This document shows, piece after piece, positions 1-5,306 of a DNA stretch of 5,306 nt. Within the stretch, counting starts at the first letter, position 1; each line of letters opens with the position of its first letter. The notes under the pieces were generated by a model. The model saw only the letters and a list, made by a program, of their open reading frames with translations. It was not told where the DNA came from and did no database searches. This stretch comes from Proteobacteria bacterium UBA6729 (GTDB taxonomy: Bacteria; Pseudomonadota; Gammaproteobacteria; Porifericomitales; Porifericomitaceae): NCBI GenBank assembly GCA_002454015.1, contig DKIB01000080.1:8299-13604 (forward strand), given 5' to 3'. The position numbers were made by a program, and so were the translations under genes.

Positions 1-32
1 GACCCACCCGTTACCTCAAAATTCAGCTCCAT
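1..32 (-). CDS. Possible start of a further downstream gene (3' partial)
   Basis: An ATG at 32-30 lies 6 bp after the lpdA stop and opens a frame that stays open to the left edge: MELNFEVTGG, then a serine codon (TC-). The close spacing and same strand fit a further operon member. The alternation of hydrophobic and polar residues resembles the first strand of some alpha/beta-hydrolases, but ten residues cannot support a function. It has no visible Shine-Dalgarno sequence and could be chance, since a 32-base open stretch is not unusual. No terminator is visible between the lpdA stop and the edge. Confidence 0.3.
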   Translation of the reverse strand, partial: MELNFEVTGG

Positions 33-38
33 GGCGGC

Positions 39-1469
39 TCAGTTCTGTCGCTTTGGCAGATACAGGTCGGTAAGGGTGCCCTCCCACATCTCCGCTGCCA
101 TGCCCACGGTTTCGGCCAGGGTAGGGTGCGGGTGAATGGTCAGGGCCAGGTCGGCTGCAACACAACCCATTTCAATGGCCAGGGCCGCCTCCGCTACCAG
201 ATCCCCGGCCTGGGGACCTACCGCCGCCATGCCGATAATCCGGTCTGTGTCCTTGGCAAACAGCAACTTGGTGATGCCCTCTGCGCGACCCAGTGTCAGG
301 GCGCGTCCATTGGCCGCCCAGGGGAATACCCCGGTCCCGTAATCCAGCCCCTGCTGCCGGGCCTGGTGTTCGGTCAGCCCCACCCAGGCGAGTTCCGGGT
401 CCGTGTAGGCCACGGCGGGGATCACCCGGTTGTCAAAATCGCTTTTCAGACCGGCGATGACCTCAGCAGCCACCTTGGCTTCATGGCTTGCCTTGTGTGC
501 CAGCATGGGTTGACCGGCCACATCGCCGATGGCGTAGATGTCGGGTATGGAGGTGCGTTGCTGCGTATCAGTGACGATACAGCCATTGGCATGCAGTTGT
601 ACCCCGATGCCTTCCAGCCCCAGCCCGGCGCTGTTCGGGTACCGCCCGATGGCCACCAGCACGGCATCATATTCCGCCGTTTCCAGCTGCCCCCTGGAGG
701 CCGCCAGCTGCACCTGTATGGTCCCGTTATCATTGGCGTGCATGGTCTTGACCCGGACCCCTGTATGGATGGCCCGGTAGCGTTGACTGATCAACTTGTG
801 CAGGGGGCGGACGATGTCTGCATCAGCCTCGGGGATGAGCTGCTCCCCCATCTCCACCAACGTCAGTTCTGTTCCCAGCGCATGATAAACGGCAGCCATC
901 TCCAGCCCGATGATGCCGCCACCCACCACCAGCATGCGCTTGGGCAGCTCGCGCAGACACAATGCATCGGTGGAGTCCAGAATGTGTGGATGCTGCGGTT
1001 GCTGCGGTAGTGGCAGGGCATGGGAACCGGTGGCGATGATGGCATGCCTGAAGTGGACCCGGCAGGGTTGGCCCTGCGAGTCGTCCAGTTCCAGGCTGGT
1101 CGCAGAAGTGAAGCGCCCATAACCGGTCAGCACCTTGATGCGTCGTTGTTTGGCCAGCTGCGCCAGTCCCTGGGTCAGCCGGGCTACGGCCTGGCGACTG
1201 TAGGCGTGCAGTGCCGATGTCTGCAGGGCGGGGGCGGGCATCTGCAGCCCGGCATCGCGCAATTCGGCAACCTCGGTCAACACCCGTGCCACATGCAGCA
1301 GGGCCTTGGAGGGGATACAGCCTACATTCAGACAGACCCCGCCCAGCACCGGGTAGCGCTCAACCAGGACGGTGTCCTGTCCCAGGTCTGCGGCCCTGAA
1401 GGCCGCGGTATAGCCGCCGGGGCCGGCCCCCAGCACTACCACATCGGTGTGCAGTTCAGCGGCACTCAT
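39..1469 (-). CDS. lpdA: Dihydrolipoyl dehydrogenase, PDH E3 component
   Basis: FAD-containing E3 (EC 1.8.1.4): it reoxidises dihydrolipoamide on E2 and passes the electrons to NAD+. The protein has 476 residues, normal for the family. Visible parts are the N-terminal FAD dinucleotide-binding motif GAGPGG (14-19); the redox disulfide in GGVCLNVGCIPSK (C46 and C51); ATGS (146-149); the NAD-binding motif GGGIIGLE (183-190); the second FAD contact AIGD; and, in the dimerisation domain, the active-site pair in HPHPTLAE (H448 and E453). No lipoyl domain is fused to the N terminus, unlike some proteobacterial E3 proteins. The frame is open for 41 more codons upstream, to an ATG at 1592, but that part overlaps the end of aceF, is cysteine-rich and does not resemble the family. 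The ATG at 1469 is therefore preferred. It has no obvious Shine-Dalgarno sequence. E3 could also serve 2-oxoglutarate dehydrogenase and glycine cleavage; that is family knowledge, not visible here. Confidence 0.95.
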   Translation of the reverse strand: MSAAELHTDVVVLGAGPGGYTAAFRAADLGQDTVLVERYPVLGGVCLNVGCIPSKALLHVARVLTEVAELRDAGLQMPAPALQTSALHAYSRQAVARLTQGLAQLAKQRRIKVLTGYGRFTSATSLELDDSQGQPCRVHFRHAIIATGSHALPLPQQPQHPHILDSTDALCLRELPKRMLVVGGGIIGLEMAAVYHALGTELTLVEMGEQLIPEADADIVRPLHKLISQRYRAIHTGVRVKTMHANDNGTIQVQLAASRGQLETAEYDAVLVAIGRYPNSAGLGLEGIGVQLHANGCIVTDTQQRTSIPDIYAIGDVAGQPMLAHKASHEAKVAAEVIAGLKSDFDNRVIPAVAYTDPELAWVGLTEHQARQQGLDYGTGVFPWAANGRALTLGRAEGITKLLFAKDTDRIIGMAAVGPQAGDLVAEAALAIEMGCVAADLALTIHPHPTLAETVGMAAEMWEGTLTDLYLPKRQN

Positions 1470-1518
1470 GGCTGGAGCGGGTCGGGCAACTGTGTGGGGC
1501 AGGCAGAGGCAACATCGC
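1470..1518 (-). other. aceF-lpdA intergenic spacer
   Basis: These 49 bases separate the aceF TAA from the chosen lpdA ATG. I see no hairpin followed by a T run, no recognisable promoter and no purine-rich Shine-Dalgarno sequence. The hexamer GTTGCC occurs twice as a direct repeat on the minus strand, which is probably chance. The absence of a terminator fits read-through transcription from aceF into lpdA. Confidence 0.6.
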
Positions 1519-2844
1519 TTACAGCAGTACCTTGCGTATATCCGCAAGCAGGGAACACAGACAGGCTGTGAAGCGTACCCCGGCCAGGCCATCGATGACG
1601 CGGTGGTCGTAAGACAGCGCGATGGGCAGGATCAGACGCGGTACAAAGGCATCGCGCTCCTGCACGTAACAGGGCTGCATGCGCGCGCGCGCGACCCCGA
1701 GTATGGCAACCTCCGGGGCATTGATGATCGGAGTAAAGCCGGTACCGCCAATGCCTCCCAGACTGGACAGGGTAAAGCAGCCACCCTGCAGCTCGGCCTT
1801 TTTCAGATGTCGCTTGCGAGCCCGTTCTCCGAGTTCCCGGATCCCGGCAGCGAGTTCATACAGGCTCTTCTGATCAGCATCACGCAACACCGGCACCACC
1901 AGGCCCGCATCCGTATTCACGGCAATGCTGATATGGTAGTACTGCTTGAGCACCAGTTCTTCACGATTGGGGCTGAGGGAACTGTTAAACTCCGGGAAAC
2001 GTTTCAGTGCGACCACGACCGCCTTGATCAAAAAACTCAACAGGGTGAGTTTGACATCGTGTTGCTTGGCGTCTGCCTGGCGGTCCCGACGAAATTTCTC
2101 CAATTCGGTGATATCTGCTTCATCAAACTGGGTGACGTGGGGGACACAGATCCAGTTGCGTTGCAGGTTCTGGCCGGACAGTCGCTTCATGCGGGTCAGG
2201 GTGCGGGTGCTGACTGGTCCGAAACGCGAGAAATCCACCGCCGGGATCTCCGGCAGTGCCAGGCCACCGGCATTGCCAAACACCCGTTGCTCGGACATCA
2301 CTGCCCGGGTAAAGGCCTTGATATCATCCTTGAGGATGCGTCCCTTGCGACCGGTGCCCCGCACCAGTCCCAGGTCTACCCCGAGTTCACGGGCGAAACG
2401 TCGGGCCGCCGGACCGGCATGGGCACGAGCACTGTGGCTGCTGCCGACCGTCTCGGCCCCGGAGGGTGTCTGTGGGGGTGGCTGCGGGACCGCCGCTGGA
2501 GTCTCCGGGCGGGTCTGCTGTGGCACCGCGGGTGCCGCAGGTGCGACGGCGACCTCGGGGGGAGCAGGTGCCGCCGGCGCTGCCGGCTCAACCGCCTCCG
2601 CCTCCCCCGGCTCCATGCTCAGGATGGCATCCCCCTCGGAGACCTTGTCGCCGACCTGCAGTTGCAGTTCCCGCACCGTGCCTGCCAGTGGGCAGGGGAT
2701 ATCCATGGAGGCCTTGTCACTTTCCAGGGTGATCAACGGCGTCTCCACGCTCACGTGCTGGCCCGCCTGTACCAGCACCTCAATGACCTCCACCTGGTCA
2801 AAGTCACCGATGTTCGGGATGTTGATATCCTGTAATTCAGGCAT
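1519..2844 (-). CDS. aceF: Dihydrolipoamide acetyltransferase, PDH E2 component, single lipoyl domain
   Basis: Core of the PDH complex (EC 2.3.1.12): it carries the acetyl group on a swinging lipoyl arm and transfers it to CoA. The protein has 441 residues. In order: one lipoyl domain, about residues 1-78, with the lipoylated lysine in ESDKASMD (K44); a mobile Ala/Pro-rich linker, about 81-136; a peripheral-subunit-binding domain, about 141-178, with AARRFARELGVDL and GTGRKGRILKDDI; a second short linker; and the acyltransferase domain from about 205 to the end. The core shows GLVVPVLRDAD, FTLSSLGG (serine near 360) and the catalytic DHRVIDG, with H414 and D418. E. coli AceF has about 630 residues and three lipoyl domains, so this is a shorter one-lipoyl architecture, and the continuous frame argues against a broken gene. 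The ATG is chosen because the lipoyl domain begins directly after it and an in-frame stop lies seven codons upstream. No clear Shine-Dalgarno sequence precedes it. Confidence 0.96.
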   Translation of the reverse strand: MPELQDINIPNIGDFDQVEVIEVLVQAGQHVSVETPLITLESDKASMDIPCPLAGTVRELQLQVGDKVSEGDAILSMEPGEAEAVEPAAPAAPAPPEVAVAPAAPAVPQQTRPETPAAVPQPPPQTPSGAETVGSSHSARAHAGPAARRFARELGVDLGLVRGTGRKGRILKDDIKAFTRAVMSEQRVFGNAGGLALPEIPAVDFSRFGPVSTRTLTRMKRLSGQNLQRNWICVPHVTQFDEADITELEKFRRDRQADAKQHDVKLTLLSFLIKAVVVALKRFPEFNSSLSPNREELVLKQYYHISIAVNTDAGLVVPVLRDADQKSLYELAAGIRELGERARKRHLKKAELQGGCFTLSSLGGIGGTGFTPIINAPEVAILGVARARMQPCYVQERDAFVPRLILPIALSYDHRVIDGLAGVRFTACLCSLLADIRKVLL

Positions 2845-2862
2845 GGGCAGGGAACGGCTGTA
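2845..2862 (-). other. aceE-aceF intergenic spacer, in frame, no clear Shine-Dalgarno
   Basis: These 18 bases separate the aceE TAG from the aceF ATG. Read on the minus strand they are the six sense codons TAC AGC CGT TCC CTG CCC, so the two genes share a reading frame. The stretch directly before the ATG is pyrimidine-rich and lacks a GGAGG-like motif. The short distance fits co-transcription and translation by ribosomes finishing aceE, which is an inference. Confidence 0.7.
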
Positions 2863-5306
2863 CTACAGCGCCGCCGGATCCGGCTTGTCCGGCGCCAGCT
2901 GATAACGTTGCATGGCCTGTGCTACCTGCTCCTGCGGCAGCAGTCCTGCATCCGCCAGGGCCTTCAGTGCAGCAACGACTACATAGTGCCGATTCACCTC
3001 AAAGTAGTTGCGCAATGCATCACGGGTATCGCTGCGACCAAAGCCATCCGTACCCAGCACCGTGTAGGGGGCCGGGATGTAGGCGCGCACCTGATCGGCG
3101 TAGATCTTCATGTAGTCGGTGGCTGCGACTACCGGGGTGGACTGGGCGCCCAGGCATTGCTGGATCCAGCAGTGGCGCGGGGCGGCGGTGGGGTGGGTCA
3201 GGTTCCAGCGTTCGGTACGCATGCCGTCCCGACGCAGCTCGGTAAAACTGGTTACGCTCCAGAGTTCCACAGACACGGCGTGCGCAGAGGCGAGAAGCGC
3301 CGCTGCGGCCTCCACCTCCCGGAGAATACTGCCCGCCCCGAGCAATCGGACCCGCAGTGGATGTTGTTCATCCTTGTGCAGGCAGTACATGCCGCGTAAT
3401 ACTCCTTCCTCAACCCCGTCCGGCATGGCCGGGTGGGGGTAGTTCTCGTTGCCGATGGTGATGTAGTAATAGATATCCTCCTCTTCCCGATACATACGGC
3501 GCATGCCGTCTTGCACGATCAGTGCCAGTTCGTAGGCATAGGCCGGGTCATAGGATATGCAACAGGGTATTGTGGAGGCCAGCAGATGGCTGTGACCGTC
3601 CTGATGTTGCAGTCCTTCCCCCGCCAGGGTGGTACGTCCGGCCGTGCCTCCCAGCAAAAAGCCCCGGGCCTGCATGTCCCCGGCCGCCCAGGCCAGATCA
3701 CCGATGCGTTGAAAGCCGAACATGGAATAGAAGATGTAGAAGGGAATCATGTACGTGCCATGATGCTTGTAGGCGGTGGCCGCCGCGATCCAGGAAGACA
3801 TGCCCCCCGCCTCGGTGATCCCTTCCTCCAGTATCTGCCCCTGCTGATCCTCCCGGTAATACATTACCTCCTCATGATCCACCGGCTCATACAACTGTCC
3901 CACGGATGAGTAGATGCCAAACTGCCGGAACATGCCCTCCATGCCGAAGGTTCGGGCCTCATCCGGCACTATAGGCACGATATAGCGACCGATCTGCGCG
4001 TCTCGTGCCAGACTGGTGATGATCCGTACGGCGGCCATGGTGGTAGAAAAGCTGCGGGTACCGCTCGCCTCCAGCAGGCGTTTGTGCATGTCCATGCCGG
4101 GGAGCACCGGCGCAGGGGACTTGGGGCGAGATTCGAACAGGGAACCTCCCAGCCGATCCCGGCGTTCGCGCAGATAATTCAGTTCTTCGCTGTCTTCTGC
4201 CGGGCGGTAGAAGGGCATATCCTGCAATTGCTCCTCGGGAATCGGCACATTGAAACGTTGCCGGAACTGGCGCAGGGCCTCCTCACCGACCTTCTTCTGC
4301 TGGTGGGTGATGTTCTGACCTTCTCCCGCCTCGCCCATGCCGTAGCCCTTGACGGTCTTGGCCAGGATCACGGTGGGTTGCCCTGGATGGCGCACTGCAT
4401 CCGCATAGGCCGCATAAACCTTGTGCGGGTCATGCCCGCCCCGATTCAGGCGCCAGATATCTTCGTCCGACATGTTGGAGACCATGGCCAGCAATTCCGG
4501 ATACTTGCCGAAGAAGTGTTCACGCACATAGGCACCTCCCCGTGCCTTGTAGGCTTGGTAGTCTCCATCCACCACTTCCTCCATGCGTTTCAGCAACAGG
4601 CCCTGGGTATCCCGTGCCAGCAGTGCATCCCAGTAGGAGCCCCACACCAGTTTGATTACGTTCCAGCCGGCCCCCCGAAACTCTGCCTCCAGCTCCTGTA
4701 TGATCTTGCCGTTGCCCCGTACCGGCCCATCCAGACGTTGCAGGTTGCAGTTGATGACAAACACCAGATTGTCCAGACGTTCCCGGCCTGCCAGGCCGAT
4801 GGCCCCCTTGGACTCCGGCTCATCCATCTCCCCATCACCCATGAATGCCCACACCTTGCGCCCCGTATCGGGGACGATGCCCCGATCCTTCAGGTAATGC
4901 ATGAAACGGGCCTGATAGATGGCCATGATCGGGCCCAGACCCATGGATACCGTAGGAAAATGCCAGAACCCCGGCAGCAGGCGGGGGTGTGGGTAGGAGG
5001 GCAGTCCACCACTGATTTCACGCCGGAAGCCGAGCAGGTCCTTCTCGCCCAGACGCCCCTCCAGGAAGGCCCGGGCGTAGATGCCCGGTGCCGAGTGGCC
5101 CTGTATATACAGCAGGTCTCCACCGCTGTCATGCGCCGGGGCACGGAAGAAGTGATTAAAGCCTACATCGTAGAGGGTTGCCGATGAGGCAAAACTGGCG
5201 ATATGTCCCCCCACGCCGGAGTCTTCCCGGTTGGCCCGCACCACCATGGCCATGGCGTTCCAACGCACGACATTTTTTATGCTGCGCTCGATGTCACGAT
5301 TTCCCA
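2863..5306 (-). CDS. aceE: Pyruvate dehydrogenase E1 component, homodimeric AceE type (5' partial)
   Basis: Thiamine-diphosphate-dependent E1 (EC 1.2.4.1): it decarboxylates pyruvate and acetylates the lipoyl group of E2 in the cytoplasm. The stop is TAG at 2865-2863. A GTG at 5268-5266 looks like a start but is not: the frame stays open to the edge and encodes GNRDIERSIKNV just before it, matching the E. coli AceE region around residue 75-86, so roughly 74 N-terminal residues are missing. Counting that GTG as residue 1, visible motifs are GGHIASF (H22), QGHSAPG (H58), the ThDP motif GDGEMDEPES (D145) to N175, ITHQ (H322), the cofactor-activating glutamate in ITEAGG (E486) and GLQHQDGHSH (H555). 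By remembered alignment these match E. coli H106, H142, D230, N260, H407, E571 and H640. The visible length, about 813 residues, equals the corresponding part of the 887-residue E. coli protein. It is followed 18 bp later by aceF. The promoter lies outside the window. Identification is very secure. Confidence 0.97.
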   Translation of the reverse strand, partial: GNRDIERSIKNVVRWNAMAMVVRANREDSGVGGHIASFASSATLYDVGFNHFFRAPAHDSGGDLLYIQGHSAPGIYARAFLEGRLGEKDLLGFRREISGGLPSYPHPRLLPGFWHFPTVSMGLGPIMAIYQARFMHYLKDRGIVPDTGRKVWAFMGDGEMDEPESKGAIGLAGRERLDNLVFVINCNLQRLDGPVRGNGKIIQELEAEFRGAGWNVIKLVWGSYWDALLARDTQGLLLKRMEEVVDGDYQAYKARGGAYVREHFFGKYPELLAMVSNMSDEDIWRLNRGGHDPHKVYAAYADAVRHPGQPTVILAKTVKGYGMGEAGEGQNITHQQKKVGEEALRQFRQRFNVPIPEEQLQDMPFYRPAEDSEELNYLRERRDRLGGSLFESRPKSPAPVLPGMDMHKRLLEASGTRSFSTTMAAVRIITSLARDAQIGRYIVPIVPDEARTFGMEGMFRQFGIYSSVGQLYEPVDHEEVMYYREDQQGQILEEGITEAGGMSSWIAAATAYKHHGTYMIPFYIFYSMFGFQRIGDLAWAAGDMQARGFLLGGTAGRTTLAGEGLQHQDGHSHLLASTIPCCISYDPAYAYELALIVQDGMRRMYREEEDIYYYITIGNENYPHPAMPDGVEEGVLRGMYCLHKDEQHPLRVRLLGAGSILREVEAAAALLASAHAVSVELWSVTSFTELRRDGMRTERWNLTHPTAAPRHCWIQQCLGAQSTPVVAATDYMKIYADQVRAYIPAPYTVLGTDGFGRSDTRDALRNYFEVNRHYVVVAALKALADAGLLPQEQVAQAMQRYQLAPDKPDPAAL

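Noticed and set aside
126..1010. A 294-codon open frame on the plus strand opposite lpdA.
   Set aside because: It is antisense to the E3 gene, whose cofactor and active-site motifs are intact, and it shows no protein-like motifs of its own.
1470..1592. Upstream in-frame extension of lpdA by 41 codons, rich in cysteine.
   Set aside because: It overlaps the last 74 bases of aceF, has no similarity to known E3 N termini or to a lipoyl domain, and the FAD-binding fold begins normally after the ATG at 1469.
2437..2604. Low-complexity Ala/Pro-coding stretch in aceF that might look like a repeat or a frame error.
   Set aside because: It is the normal flexible linker between the lipoyl and subunit-binding domains, and the frame is intact on both sides.
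1447..2835. A 462-codon open frame on the plus strand opposite aceF.
   Set aside because: It is antisense to a clearly conserved gene, has no recognisable domain, and long open antisense frames are common in G+C-rich coding DNA.
2857..2869. A 13-base palindrome, GCTGTA C TACAGC, centred on the aceE stop codon.
   Set aside because: It is too short for a stable hairpin with a realistic loop, has no T run for a terminator, and a palindrome of this size is expected by chance in a window this long.
4084..5187. A 367-codon open frame on the plus strand opposite aceE.
   Set aside because: It is a shadow of the conserved E1 sequence with no recognisable family motifs; the same G+C-rich codon effect explains it.

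Overview
The window holds a pyruvate dehydrogenase (PDH) complex operon. All genes lie on the minus strand, so transcription runs from the right edge towards position 1. The order is aceE (E1, 5' end cut off by the right edge), aceF (E2, complete) and lpdA (E3, complete). A few codons of a possible further reading frame follow at the left edge. Nearly every base is coding. The only gaps are 18 bp (aceE-aceF), 49 bp (aceF-lpdA) and 6 bp after the lpdA stop.

The E1 is the single-chain, homodimeric AceE type found in Gammaproteobacteria, Betaproteobacteria and Actinobacteria, not the alpha/beta E1 of Gram-positives and mitochondria. Its visible part follows the Escherichia coli protein almost residue for residue in length and catalytic motifs. 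Together with the G+C-rich coding and the aceE-aceF-lpdA order, this suggests a gammaproteobacterium or a close relative. Species or genus cannot be read from this window.

The three proteins perform one reaction cycle. E1 decarboxylates pyruvate on thiamine diphosphate and reductively acetylates the lipoyl group of E2. The E2 catalytic core passes the acetyl group to CoA. E3 reoxidises the dihydrolipoyl group and reduces NAD+. E2 has one lipoyl domain, one peripheral-subunit-binding domain and the acyltransferase core. E3 is free-standing with no lipoyl domain of its own, so the operon encodes one lipoyl group per E2 chain, against three in E. coli.

I see no undescribed system, mobile element, RNA gene, CRISPR array or terminator. 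The points worth a second look are small. The true E1 start is outside the window. None of the visible starts has a clear Shine-Dalgarno sequence. aceE and aceF lie in the same frame, separated by one amber codon and six sense codons. A candidate gene start follows lpdA in frame.
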